A DNA stretch of 64,000 bases from Plasmodium brasilianum. Its lineage: Eukaryota; Apicomplexa; Aconoidasida; Haemosporida; Plasmodiidae. Under the pieces are notes generated by a model. That model did not search any database. It saw only the letters and a program-made list of their open reading frames with translations, and was not told the origin of the DNA. Made by a program: the position numbers and the translations under genes. Positions 43,235 to 56,045 of this stretch are shown piece by piece (the stretch's first letter is position 1; every line of letters starts with the position of its first letter). The DNA lies in contig NC_090127.1 of NCBI RefSeq assembly GCF_023973825.1, forward strand, positions 2,202,501 to 2,266,500, written 5' to 3'.

Positions 43235-43400
43235 TATACAATATATATACATATAAGTACAATATATATACATATAAGTACAATATATATACATATATGC
43301 ACAATATATATACATATATGCACAATATATATACATATATGCACAATATATATACATATATGCACAATATATATACATATATGAACAATATATATACACA
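43235..43400. repeat. 21-bp TA-rich minisatellite
   Basis: About eight copies of caatatatatacatatatgc plus a, with early copies reading ataagta. Because 21 is a multiple of 3, all three minus-strand frames stay open. Confidence 0.9.
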
Positions 43401-44104
43401 ATAACACATACGTGCAATTTGTGTAACACAATTCAATGCTAAACAATGGTTCAGTGGCTTCCTTGATAAAAGAAAAATTTGGTTTAATAGTGCACTAAAT
43501 TAAAACTTGTGCTATTTTTTTTCATTCTTAAATTGGACAGCAGGTTTCTCATAACAGTTCATAATGTCCAGTAGTATTTATTTTGTTCAATGTTAGAGGG
43601 GCTAGGAAAAGTGCGCATGTACACACATATATTTGTGTGTGTATGTAAGCATGCCCATATGTGTTTATGTAAACATGCCCATATGTATGCATGTAAGCAT
43701 GTACACATGTGTTTATGTATCTGCGCGCATATGGGCACGTGCTCTGATTTTTTTCCTTTTTTTTCATTCTTCTAGCTCTTATCTTTTTTATTTTCTCCTC
43801 TATACGAAAAATATAATTTTTACACTAACAAAGTAACGAAGAGGAAAATAAAAGTACAATACGAAAAAAAAAAAAAAAAAAAAAAAAAGATAACACACTT
43901 GTTTATCTGTATATATGCAAGCTAAAAAATAGACTTGTTCTCAATGAAGACTTTTTATATTTTTGTGTAAAATTAGTACATAGTTCAAAGAAACATATAT
44001 TTATTAATTTTTAGTTTAATTTTTTTTTCAACCTTATTTTTTCAATATTCTGGGCTCACAAAAAGGGGAGAAAAAAAAAAAAAAAAAAAAAGAATAAAAG
44101 ATGA

Positions 44105-44245
44105 TAAGAGAGGAATAAAAGAAAATAAGAAGGGAATATAAGAAAATAAGAAGGGAATATAAGAAAATAAGAAGGGAATATAAGAAAATAAGAAGGGAAT
44201 ATAAGAAAATAAGAAGGGAATATAAGAAAATAAGAAGGGAATAAA
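44105..44245. repeat. 21-bp purine-rich minisatellite
   Basis: About six near-perfect copies of agggaatataagaaaataag plus a. One strand is almost pure purine plus T. Confidence 0.9.
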
Positions 44246-44794
44246 AGAAGCGAAGAAACGAAAAAAGAAATTATATAAAAATTAAGCAAGCATATGTTTG
44301 TGCTGTATAATGTAATATAACAAAAAAAATAAAAATTATGTAAACCTTGATCTCCGTTAGTGCAAAGAAAAGAAATGACCTATGATTGAATTCGTTTTGG
44401 TCGCGATAAAATGGGGAAAAAATGAAAGGAAGAAAGTATGCAAGAAAAAAAAAAAAAAAAAAATTGTGCTAGTACGTGTAAATATTTCCCTGGTTAATGA
44501 ATATATTTATGCATAAACACACATTTTTTTTAAAACTGCTTAGCTGGGTATGCAATACCCTGAATAGCATTCGTTGGATGTTTCGTATTTGAATTTACTT
44601 TTTCAGATAAAAAATTAAGATAAAACAAATGGCCTATAAGTGATCATCTTTCTGATTTTTGCTCCGTACATTTTTCTTTTAGTCCCATGTTTTTTTCTTT
44701 TAGTTCCGCGCTTTTTTCTTTTTGTTCGATACTTTTTACTTTTGGTTACATACCTTTTTGTTTTTTTGTTTCTTTTTGAAATTTTTTTTTTAAA

Positions 44795-47700
44795 ATGAAG
44801 TTTAGCAAAAAGTTATATGAAAGAGCCCACCCAAAATATAGGGAACATTACATTGCGTATAAGGAGTTGAAAAAACTGATAAAATTAATAACAGGTATAC
44901 ATTTATTTGTTTGAACTCATCCAGTTCTTGTATTACTACTGATCATACACTTCATATCACATAACACACACCACGTGCCATACATTGCACATGCTTGTGA
45001 TACTCGTACATAATATATGTGTGATCAGAACGTTTTACCAATTTCACAATTTGAGGATTACACAGAAATGAGAAGCGCTAAATAGCATTGTATTTTTAAA
45101 GGGGAGAAGTGAAAAATGAACGAACTGCGGCATAACTAGATTGGAGTTTTCATCTCTGTTTAGAAATTCCTTTTCTGTGTGTGTTTGCTTTCGTTGTGTT
45201 TTTCCCCGCCGTTAATTTTCCTTTCAATTTGCTCTTTATTTTTCTATTTCTTTTTTCCCAGTCATTTCCTCCAATATTTCTATTTTCCCAGTTATTTCCT
45301 CCAATATTTCTATTTTCCCAGTTATTTCCTCCAATATTTCTATTTTCCCAGTTATTTCCTCCAATATTTCTATTTTCCCAGTTATTTCCTCCAATTTGTT
45401 TATTTTGTTTCCTTTTTTCCCAGGTAAGGATACGTCGACATACACGATCAAGGAAGTCACAACAAATTTCGGAAGCATAAGAGCACTGAGCGGAACCGAG
45501 TACAAATCAACGGAATCTCGGTTCCAAGATATTCTAAATGCTGAGCTAGACAAAATTAACACATTCACTTTGAATATTATTAAGGACTGGTTTAAGGAGT
45601 GTACAGAAATTAAAAATTTTGTAGAAACAAAAAAGGAGGAGTTGTCGTTGTTGGATATTGAGAATGTACAAAACAAACTTATTGAGTTAGGAAATACTTT
45701 AATATTTCTTGAAAATTACAAAAATATAAATTTTATCGGATTTCGTAAAATTACGAAAAAGTTTGATAAGCATAGTGATAAGAATGTTAGCTCGTTCTTT
45801 TACATAAGCGTTGTAATAAAAAGCTTTTTTATGAATTATGATGTGAACTTTTTGGTCTGTATTTTGTCCATATGCTACAAATATTACAGGATTGCGGTAA
45901 GTACAGCTGGAAATTTGGATAGAAAAGCGAGCAGCGCTGATAGAAAAGTGCTAAGTGCAGATGGGAGTAATAAAAGCAATAATGAAGTCAAACATAAAGA
46001 CAAATCCTTAGGAGGACATACGCATTCGGGTACAAACGAAATGGGAGAAGGTGTACACGTGAGGATAAGTGAGAATGATATGGATCCTATATGCCGCCGT
46101 AGTTCCTTTAAAAATGGAGAAGCACATATTGAGGGGGAAACTCCTATCGAGGAGGAAGCACTTATTGAAGTGGACAACAACAACACAAAGATTAAAAACA
46201 TAAAGTACATTGTGAAGCTACAACACTTAACATCGGTAAAAGTCGAAATTGCTAAAAAGTTTACCATTAAGTATTATGATCTCGAAGAAGATAAATTTTT
46301 TCCAAGTGTTAAAAATTTTATAGAAATAATATACTCGACTAAGATACGAAATTATCTTGTTACTATTTATTTTGATGATCATACATTAAGCACATATCAT
46401 AATTTTGTTAATCGAAACATATCAGATGTTCATCAGAAGCACATTAGAATACGCTCTTACAATTATGTGAACTATTTAGATGCAGAAAAAGAAGCAAAAA
46501 AAACAGTTCTTCAAAAATTTAATATATATGAACCCAGTCATGATAGATGTGAAAAGTACGTATTCTTAAAAGATGTACCCTCTGATAATTTAGAAGTAGA
46601 GTGTGTAAAGGATTTGCTAAACAAATATAGAGAAGAAGATGCAAATCATTATTACGCAGAAGCAGAGGGAAAGAAAAAGAATAGTACCAATACAGATAGA
46701 CCCATGACGAATGGAAAGAAGGAGGAAGAGGGTGGAGAGGAAAAAAAAAAAAAAAATATAACGAAAAGAAAGGAAAAAATTTCCATTGATCCAATTAAAA
46801 TGGATGAGACTATCGAAGGGTACACATACTATACGAACGATGAACAAAATGGCATTACATATTTCATCAGTGAAATAGAAAAAAAAAAATTTAGAAGCAT
46901 TGTAAAAAGTAAGCTAAATAGATTATATTTTGGGGATGAACACCTTACAGGATATATTGACGAGAATATATGTTACTGGGCTCACAATGATAAAAAAGGT
47001 ATTCATAAAAATAGTGAAAGTGATGATGATTTGATGGAAAAAGAGGATACAGTGGGAATAGAAGATCATTCTAGTGGCGTGGAGGAATTGAATGAACAAG
47101 CAGCATTATATACTATACCTAGTAAAGATCAAGTGTATGAAGAAAATAGAAGAAGCATAAATAAAAATAACATCATTGCAAGTCGAAAAGAAAATAAAAA
47201 GTATTCCTACTTTGATTATGCCGTTATTGACATTAGTACAAAGGAACATATGAATAGAGATTTTATTTATCAGTTAAATAACTTAAGTGTATTAAGAGAA
47301 ATATGGGGTTACTCCTCTTTTCTTCAAGGGGTTTCTCTACTCTTCCCTGGTAGTACATCCACATTTCCCCATTGGAGGATTTATACATATACTGATTTTA
47401 TGAAATCTGACAGCTTTGATAATAAAACAGGGAAGAAGCAAAAAGACGAAAAAGGGAAGAAAAGAAAGAAGAAAAAAGAAAAAGGAGGAGAAAAAGAAGG
47501 AGGAGAAAAAGAAGGAGGAGAAAAAGAAGGAGAAGAAAAAGAAGGAGAAGAAAAGGAAGGAGAAAACCTCATGGGCAGAGAAGATAATAATGATGACGAC
47601 CATGAGGATGATGACGATACCGATAACAAACACAATAACGGTGGTAATGTCCCAAACGACAGTGATATCAGTCTAAGTGGTAACATCAACAATTACGCAG

Positions 47701-48554
47701 AACAAATGAAACAGAAGAGTTACAAAGTTAAAGATGAACAAAGAAAAAGTATTACATACACAGGAGCTTCTGCGCGGATTGCGCATGAAAGTGAGGTATT
47801 CTTCAGGAATGAAATAGAAAAAAATAGGCCTTCTGTCCATCATGCAGATTTTCATCTTAACTGTGTTAATGAGAGTGACGGTAACTACATTGGTAGGGGG
47901 TACAACCTTCCAAATTGTGGTAGTAACAGCAATAGGGGAAATTCTAACAATCTTAAAAATAATGATGGAAAACGGAATAGTTACTGTAGCCGTGACAGAT
48001 ACGAGCAACGCTATTCAAATACACCAAGAAATTTTACCATGACTAAGGGGCCCATGGAAAAGGAAAACAATTTGTATGAACCACTTCTAGACTCAATGGA
48101 TGATGATTTAAATTTTGTGAAAATAAAATCTTCATCCGGGAGAATCATTTCTTTTTTTAAAAGTCTATTTTTAAAAAAAAAAGATAAAACTTTTGAAATG
48201 AAAAAACCCAAAAATTCAGTTGTTCGAGTGGAACCCAAAACCTTTTTTGCCAATGAAAGAACATTACTACAATGGCTAAATACTAGTGTACTATTATCTA
48301 CTATTTCTATTACTCTTCTTAATTTTTCAAACTCCTATGGATTTGTTTCTGGAATTATTATGGCACCTGTAGCAATTTTTTTTATTCTTTATTCTTTTCA
48401 CATCTATTTAAAAAGGGCAGAGGCATTAATCCATAAAGAACCCATTAATTACACAGACAAAGTTGGACCTGGTGTTTTAGTCATTACTCTAACGTTTGCG
48501 CTCTCAACAGTTGTCCTTTTAAATATTTACAGTCGATTGAAGGATGAAGTGTAA
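44795..48554 (+). CDS. SPX-VTC-DUF202 protein, VTC2-like vacuolar transporter chaperone subunit
   Basis: Two exons join in phase: 44795-44894 (donor gtatac) and 45424-48554 (acceptor ttttttcccag); 1076 aa. The N-terminus MKFSKKLYERAHPKYREHYI opens an SPX domain (residues 1 to about 185, with ITKKFDKH near 150), which binds inositol pyrophosphates. Residues about 290-690 align in layout with the VTC catalytic or tunnel domain, interrupted by charged insertions including Lys/Glu-Gly-Gly runs. The C-terminal 105 residues are DUF202/VTC1 type: VEPKTFFANERTLLQWLN followed by three membrane helices. The strand that in the polymerase subunit reads about AVLEVKL is AVIDIST here, so a regulatory VTC2-like role fits better than polyphosphate synthesis. 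Expected location: acidocalcisome or vacuole membrane. The intron carries an unusual repeat. Confidence 0.85.
45254..45400 (+). repeat. 30-bp minisatellite in the VTC-gene intron, each unit with an AG acceptor look-alike
   Basis: Five copies of tattttcccagttatttcct followed by ccaatatttc. Each contains ttttcccag, nearly identical to the real acceptor ttttttcccag at 45423. Confidence 0.9.
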
Positions 48555-49457
48555 AATGTTTTTTAGGTATTCATAAGCGCGCAAGTTTATCCACGTATGT
48601 ATATATATATATATATATATGTGTGTAAATATATACATATGTGTAAATATATATATATATGTGTAAATATATACATATGTGTAAATATATATATACATAT
48701 GTGTAAATATATATATATATGTGTGTAAATATATACACATGTGTAAATATATATATATATATGTGTGTAAATATATACATATGTGTAAATATATATATAT
48801 ATGTGTGTAAATATATACATATGTGTAAATATATATATATATATGTGTGTAAATATATACATATGTGTAAATATATGCACATACTGTTTTGAAATCTTTT
48901 TACAATATTTTAAGTTATGGGAGGATGTCACCCATTTGTTGGAAGTGTAAAAATAAATAAATAAAAGCAGAGAAAGACAGAAGTTGCAAAGTACGTCCAT
49001 AGGTAGAAAGAAAAAAGTTATGTTAGCCACCTATGCTGGTTGTGCCAAAGAAGAATTCTAAAAATGTATCTTCAACACAAGAAGGGAAAATCTTTAATAC
49101 TGCAAACACATGTATATTGTGTACAACTGCTAAATAAAGAGGTGGCGTTAACATGATACTTACTGTTGTTAATATTGAGTTATATTTTTAAGTGAAAAAA
49201 AAAAAAAAAAAAAAAAAAAAATGAAAAGCTTACAAATGGTAGCTTCATATTATCAATTGTGCACTTGCAATTGACACATGTGTACGTAGATGAGTTTGTT
49301 TACTTTTTGTAAACTTGTCTATTTTATTAATAACAATTTTAAAAAGTTAAAACGTATTAAAAAAGAAAAATAAAATAAATAAATAAATAAAGCGGCAAAA
49401 GAGCTACGGAAAGGTGATAAAATGTCGACAAAATGGAGAGGAAACGGAACATGACCG
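48555..49457. other. Convergent intergenic region with TATA/TGTG array
   Basis: About 48598-48875 is an array of atatatacatatgtgtaaat type units. A run of about 26 As lies at 49195-49220. No gene seen. Confidence 0.7.
48598..48875. repeat. TA/TG-rich minisatellite of about 18-24 bp
   Basis: Alternating gtgtaaatatatacatat and gtgtaaatatatatatat units, about 14 in total. It probably lies in the 3' UTR of the VTC gene. Confidence 0.85.
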
Positions 49458-49967
49458 TTAATACTTTTTTTTTTTTTTTTCCTCGCTTTCAATAGTTGGG
49501 CATAACCAGTAATTGTCTGGAGCTATATTGTCACTCCTGTGCAGTTCAGTAAACATACCTCGAGCTTTACAGTTTTTATCGCTTATGGATGATCCATCTT
49601 TTGGCACAATGCCCTGAAAAAAAAATATACACATATGTGTATATATATATATATATATATATGCACTTATGCACATATACACGTACTTACAGATGACACA
49701 TATTACTTTACACCTAGCGGTTAATATCATACATTTCACAGTGTTTTGTTAATATGTATATGTGCATGTTTACGTGCATGTTTATGTGAATATTTTTTTT
49801 ATTTTTTTTTATAATAAAAATCTCAAGCGTGTTATTTTTAAGCTGTTTATTGCATGTCCGTATCACTATAATTATTATTATTATTATTATTATTTATTTT
49901 TTTTTTTTTTTTCTTGTATGATTACTGGATAACAGCTGCAAGTCCATGCGCCCGAGCACACACGCAA

Positions 49968-50015
<48 letters not shown>

Positions 50016-50688
50016 ATACATATCTGTACAACGATTAACTTCTCACATTTTTATGTTACCATTTTAGTATGAACGAACGAATCCCTTCTATTTTTTCTGG
50101 CATCTTGTTTTTTATAAGTTGCATATGCATCAAACTCTGAAAAGTTCTGAACGATAATATTGGAACATCCAGGTTTTCTCTCAACCATAATTTCTGTTCG
50201 TCCACTAGATTTATCAGTTACAGCATATTTCGTAGAAAAATATTTGTCTATTTCACTATCATCAACATGCCTAGCTAAGCATTTTTTAGGTGTCAATACA
50301 TATCCCTTATCAGAGAAAAAACACTTTGAACTATTTAACTCATTTTCTTTTACATTATTTTGTATAATATCTTTTAAAATGCCATCATGACTGTGTATGT
50401 CATTTTTAATTCGTCTGTTTCGTATATCTATGTCATTTTTAATAGCAGACTGGAGTCCAGCATAATTCATATTTTTGGGGGGATATATACAATCATGTCC
50501 AAGCAAATTTTCATCTTTAATATTTTTTTTTTTTTTTTTTCTTCACTTGGGCAATTATGTAAAATTTCATAAATGTTATTAGCACACGAAAAAGTAGATC
50601 CACTATACACAGACCTTTTTCTTATATCCAAATTTCTCAAACAGTCCAGACGTTCAGAACTTAATCCAGCATAGTTAGAATATTCCAT
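49458..50688 (-). CDS. Conserved protein with duplicated NYAGL motif, frame broken in a poly-A tract
   Basis: Exons 50060-50688 and 49458-49613 (donor gtaaca, acceptor tttttcag, phase 0). Within the first exon the frame changes at a run of 18 As (minus-strand sense; plus 50523-50540). The upstream part starts MEYSNYAGLSSERLDCLRNL; the downstream part continues DENLLGHDCIYPPKNMNYAGL in another frame. Both parts carry a matching NYAGL...DIRxR motif, which argues they belong to one protein of about 260 aa. The break is probably a homopolymer length error in the assembly, but could be a real slip or a disrupted copy. No domain is recognised; there is no signal peptide or membrane helix. Cys and basic residues are frequent, and the tail is Glu/Lys-rich. 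Confidence 0.55.
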
Positions 50689-53175
50689 TTAGCAAAAAAA
50701 CAAAAAAAAATAAAAATAAAAAAAAAAAAAATAGCAATTTTTAGTATAGCTAGCCAAAAAGTTTAACGGAACAATGAAAAAAAAAAAAAAAAAAAAAAGC
50801 AATTTTTAGTATAGCTAGTCAAATAGTTTTGCAGAAGAATGGGGAAAAAAAAAAAATAATAAAAAATAATAATAAATGAGCCAAGGAATAAAAGAAAAAA
50901 AGAACAAAAAAATAGAAGAACAAAAGACAGGAAAATACGCACACATATTTACATATACAGTAAACGTGAAATATGGGAAAGGTGGAAAAAAGCTAAATTC
51001 AGAATAACTTAAAAACAAAAGGCAAATAAAGTGTTAGGTTTATGAAAAAACGGGAAAATAATTATACACCTAATTCATATACGTACATACCTATACGAAT
51101 GATACACACACACACGTACATAAGTACATATACACAATGTACACAAAGGTGTATGTGGGAAAATTTGAACGTAAAATGTATTAAAAAGACATGGAGTTTT
51201 TGTTGTAACTATAAATTTAAAATAAAAAGTGTATACTTACAATAATTATTTATTTGTATGCCACAAAATATGCATGAAATGGTATACAAAAAAAATAAAA
51301 TTTTTTTGTATGTTGTATATTATATTTGTGACTCCTTACAAAAATATACAATTAAAGTTTTAAAAACAAAAGGAAATTCAAGAAATATTAAAAAGGAAAT
51401 ATATAAAAAAATAAAAATATATAAAAAAATAAAAATATATTATATATATATATATATAGGCTTAATGAGTAAGTCATAAGATATATAGTAACCTGAACTG
51501 TTAAGAATTTTATATTACTTTATAAGATTTCATAACTCTTAGCTTTATTTTATTTTAATTTATTTAATTTAATTTTATATAATTTTATCTTTTTTACTTC
51601 TATCTTTTTTTATATAATTTTATCTTTTTTTAATTTTATTTTATCTTTCTTTAATTTTATTTTATCTTTCTTTATTTAATTTTATCTTTCTTTATATAAT
51701 TTTATCTTTCTTTTAATTTTATATTTTTTATATAATTTTATTTTGAAAACCAGATCATTCAGCAAGTAGGATGTTCGCGTTGCCGTTGTTTTATTTTCCC
51801 ATTTTGCCTACTTTGGTCCTTAGCATTTTTGCTTACACACCTGAAGGTTCTATGTTGTATTAATCATTTTTTTTTTTTTTTTTTTGCTTAATTATTTGTT
51901 TTATTTTTTGCTTAATTTTTTGCTTAATTATTTGCTTAATTATTTGCTTAATTATTTGCTTAATTTTTTGCTTAATTATTTGCTTAATTATTTGCTTAAT
52001 TTTTTGCTTAATTATTTGCTTAATTATTTGCTTAATTTTTTGCTTAATTTTTTGCTTAATTCTTTGCTTAATTCTTTGCTTAATTCTTTGCTTAATTTTT
52101 TGCTTAATTTTTTGCTTAATTTTTTGCTTAATTTTTTGCTTAATTATTTGCTTAATTATTTGCTTAATTATTTGCTTAATTATTTGCTTAATTATTTGCT
52201 TAATTATTTGTTTAATTTATTCTTTAATTTATTTAAAAAAAATTTCCCCTTTATTTCTTCTATTGCATGTAGGTGCATATATATATTCTTTTTTTTAATG
52301 TAATGGGGGAAAAAAAAAAAAAATGGGCATATATTTCTATACTTAGAAATTTGTACAAATGTGCTTACATTTACATGTTGTAAAAAAAGCAAGTCTACAA
52401 CCTCTTATATTATTTTTTTAAAATGAAAACAATTTTTTACAACTGCAAATTATCTCATTTCCCTCTTATGTAATAACATAAAAATAATTTAAGGTATGAA
52501 CAAATAATGAAAAGGGGAAAAGCTAAACATATTTTATAAAAGTTTAAAATCCTTTCTCCCCCCATTTTTTAAAGAAAAATGCTAAAAATGTATTGTTTGT
52601 GCTGAGGTATATACGTTTATTTTATGTTTCATCTTTTTCCTTTTATACTATCTCGCTTATAAATTTAATTGATGTAGGAAGGAAATACATGCATTTTAAT
52701 TCATTATCAGAAAAAAAAGGAAAAATATTTATGATATATACACATATATACATATAAGTAAATTATATGTATATTATGTGTGTGAATGAAACAAACACTA
52801 CAATAATTCTGTTCCTGTCTTTCTAGATATGGTTAGAAAAGGTTTAAAGGATGATTTCTTTTTTTTTTTTTTTATGTAAATACAGTTCACTCATATGTAA
52901 TTATTTAAAATAATTTAAATTTGAAAATATCTTTTTTATTTTTATTTTTATTTTTTTTTTTTTTTGAAAAGGAGGGGGGGGGGAGGTTTTTAAAAGATGA
53001 CAAAATGTGCTGTTTCGTATGAAACATTTCTAAAGAGAAGTCTCACGCGAAATGTTTTGCATGAAATTTCTTTTTCAACACTTAAAAATTGGAAGGCAAT
53101 GGTCAGTACACATGTATATATACACACATATACATATAATGTGTACGGGGTTTATGCTGTAACAATGGAATAACA
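50689..53175. other. 2.5-kb intergenic region with 12-bp minisatellite
   Basis: A-rich sequence to 51480, then attttatcttt type simple repeats (51540-51745) and the 12-bp array at 51890-52215. After that comes unique AT-rich sequence with T and G runs near 52950-52985. A 58-codon ORF at 52997-53173 is not supported. Nothing else seen. Confidence 0.65.
51890..52215. repeat. 12-bp minisatellite (ttaattatttgc), about 27 copies
   Basis: Near-perfect units, with one position varying between a, t and c. Open in one forward frame as a Leu/Asn/Tyr repeat, which I treat as an artefact. Confidence 0.95.
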
Positions 53176-55009
53176 TCACAACGTTTCGCATATAAAATTA
53201 TTATTGGTATGACAGCACATATCAGCAGCAATATTCATAGCCTTAAAAGCTATATCTTTGGCTGATAAATTTTCGACGTCATATAATGCTCTTGCAGCTG
53301 CTATGGCATAAGGTCCACCTGACCCAGTACCCAATACATTTCCTGATGGTTCTAAAACATCACCATTTCCCGTTACTTCTAATAGGACATCTTTATCCGC
53401 TACTATTAACACCGCCTCTAAATGTCGAAGGTATCTGTCTGTACGCCATAATTTAGCTAATTCGACGCAGCTCCTCAGCAGTTGATCTGTATCGGGGTAT
53501 ACAGGTAAAAAGGAGACACATATGTATGAGCATGGACATCTATACATACACATATGTGTAAGTAGACACACCCATACATACATACATACATACATACATT
53601 AGTTGGTGCACATATACATGCAAAACATGTACACATCCATATGTATAAGTAGGTGCATCTATACATTCACGCATATATGCACTATGTAAATTCAGTGAAA
53701 TATATAATAAATGGCTTGTTTTTCATTCATTTTAAAAAAAAAAAAAAAATTTACTTGGGTATTCATCAATTTTTGTCTCAAACTTATCTAACAAGGTAAA
53801 GCAGTCTGCTGTGGCCCCAGCAAAACCCATTAAAATGTTGTCCTTTAAACGCCTTATTTTTTTTGCATTCCCTTTAACTATCTGAAGCATAAAGGAATAT
53901 TAAAATGAATATTACAGTTTATATATATAAAAAAGGACAGACTAAAAAAAAAAGACGTAATAAAAGTAAGTGGAACAAAACAATTTCACATGCCTTGAAC
54001 AAATGAATATCATATGGGCGCGTGCATACATACATATATACATGCATACGTACATACATACATATATACATGCATACGTACATACATACATATATACATG
54101 CATATATACATGCATATACACAAACATATATACATACATATATATATTATTTATTTCTTATTTTCACTACTAGTTACACGCCACTTATTATATACTACTT
54201 AAAGCGAATAAACGTTTCATGTCAAGGGATTAAAAATATAATAAAGGAAAAAGAAATATTTATGAACACGTTATATGTGTAAAAATAGCAAATTTAACAA
54301 CGTACAAAAGAATACACAAAAGTGTTATATAAATCTGACTACTTATAATAAGTAGTGCACTACTTTGAAGAAATAAAAAAAAAAAAAAAAAAAAAATATA
54401 TACAAGAAATTGGGAAAAGCATAACTCGTTAAGAATCGTGCATATAACAACACAACACACATCTAACGAAGTATAATACTATTCCTATTTCTCATTAGAA
54501 AAGGATACGAACCATTGTCCCTTGAGAAACCATGCCGTCACCAATTAAACACTGAAAAGGGTAAAAGTAAATTAATTAATGTGTATTAATAATACCTTAG
54601 CATTTCTTCCATTTTATGCAATGAACATATATATATATATATATATATAGGTAGTACAGTTTGGGAGGAACAAGCACAACTTCTAGTAGTGATACATAAA
54701 TTTTTGTACTTTTGCGTAGATACACATACATATATATATATATATAATATATATATATTTTTATCTTTCGTTTTTTCCCTCTTTTTTTTCTTAATTTGTA
54801 CCACTTCATTATTTTTGCGTACGCATAATATCGTAGTTCCGTGACGAGGAATTATTAGCTTCCCACTGTCGGAAAAATAGCTCCTCTAAAAAAAAAAGAA
54901 AAAAGAATACCTATGATTTACTGCTTTATACAAAATGGAAAGAAACAGTTCTAATGAAAAAAGGTCCACCAAACAGATATGCGTAGGTGTGCATATACAT
55001 ATATACATA

Positions 55010-55046
<37 letters not shown>

Positions 55047-55121
55047 GTATGTTCATACTAGTACAGTTTTGGCTACTGGTCTTTGTGTTCTAATTATATT
55101 TGATAAGCATCTGGTAAACAT
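53176..55121 (-). CDS. HslV: ATP-dependent protease subunit HslV (ClpQ), mitochondrial
   Basis: Proteasome-like threonine peptidase of the HslUV/ClpYQ complex. Five exons in phase: 55065-55121, 54802-54885, 54513-54551, 53755-53881, 53176-53486; 205 aa. Exon 1 ([19 protein letters not shown]) is a typical mitochondrial presequence: basic, with no acidic residue. Exon 2 holds [15 protein letters not shown], where the family is cleaved before the TT to expose the catalytic threonine. Exon 3 gives [10 protein letters not shown], and exon 4 gives [10 protein letters not shown] and [17 protein letters not shown]. Exon 5 gives [35 protein letters not shown] and ends [10 protein letters not shown]. 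All catalytic-core motifs are intact. The length is as expected from P. falciparum ClpQ. The HslU partner is not in this window. Confidence 0.95.
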
Positions 55122-55325
55122 TTTCTTTTTTATTTTTCATAAGGTTTATAAAAATGAAAAAAACTTTATGACTTCAAATAAAATTAGAGATATGTTTTAG
55201 TCGAATGCGTTTTGTTTTCAAAAAGAAAAAAAAAAAAAAAAAATTCACGAAAATGATGAAGGGTTTGCAACATTTATTTGTAGAAAAAGATGTATGTTTA
55301 TAATATCCTTTATGAATATACATAT

Positions 55326-55368
<43 letters not shown>

Positions 55369-55593
55369 TATATATGTGTATATATTTGTACTTATAGATG
55401 AAAATTATTCGAGCAATTTTTGCATAAACAGAAAAAAATAGAAAAAAGTTAAGCGTGAACAAAATAAATTATATAGTGATAAAATTAGCAATACATGAAT
55501 GAATTCTTTTAAATATACTTAAAAAAGAAAAAAGAAAAAAAAGAGAAATAGTAAAAGAAAAAGGTAAAACTCTTACGAATTTTAATCATGTAC

Positions 55594-55633
<40 letters not shown>

Positions 55634-56045
55634 TTCTTTTATAAAAAAGTTCATAATTATAAATCGGATGAGAAAAAGAAAAGAGCTTAATTACAGAATT
55701 GCACTCAAAATGGCTATACATAGAACACCACATTTTGTTAATTCTTAAATTCAGCTTTTTTTTTTTTTTTTTTTTTTTTTGATATTCATTTCGAGTAGCA
55801 CTTGTATATATATATATAATACAAATGCGTATGCATATTAATGTGCCAATATAGAAGCTTGATAAACTGAGAAAGGGCATTTTATTTTTCATCATTTTCG
55901 GGAAAGAACATACGAGGACGTTTACGTACATATATTCCCATAAATACACAAACGCAAAATGTTCCCATGTGTATCTGCTAAATGTGCACACATATTCGTG
56001 CAGCCCTTTTGCCTGTACTGTGCATGTTTTACAAAAATTAGGCAA
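55122..56045. other. Intergenic, AT-rich, several (TA)n tracts
   Basis: (TA)n tracts at about 55336-55366 and 55597-55629 and a T run at 55758-55781. It should contain the HslV promoter. No coding signal. Confidence 0.65.

Larger units (their letters stand above)
41490..44794. other. 3.3-kb divergent intergenic region, repeat-rich
   Basis: No gene seen. It holds AT-rich sequence with T/A runs, a roughly 16-bp gagaaacgaataaa type array (about 41710-41825), a 21-bp array at 43235-43400 and another at 44105-44245. A (TA)n tract lies at 42069-42092. Both flanking genes are transcribed away from it. Confidence 0.65.

Noticed and set aside
51884..52303. 139-codon Leu/Asn/Tyr ORF
   Set aside because: Translation of the 12-bp intergenic minisatellite.
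52997..53173. 58-codon plus-strand ORF (MTKCAVSYETFLKRSLTRNV...)
   Set aside because: The second half is TA-repeat-derived, it abuts the HslV stop on the other strand, and no motif supports it; left as unproven.
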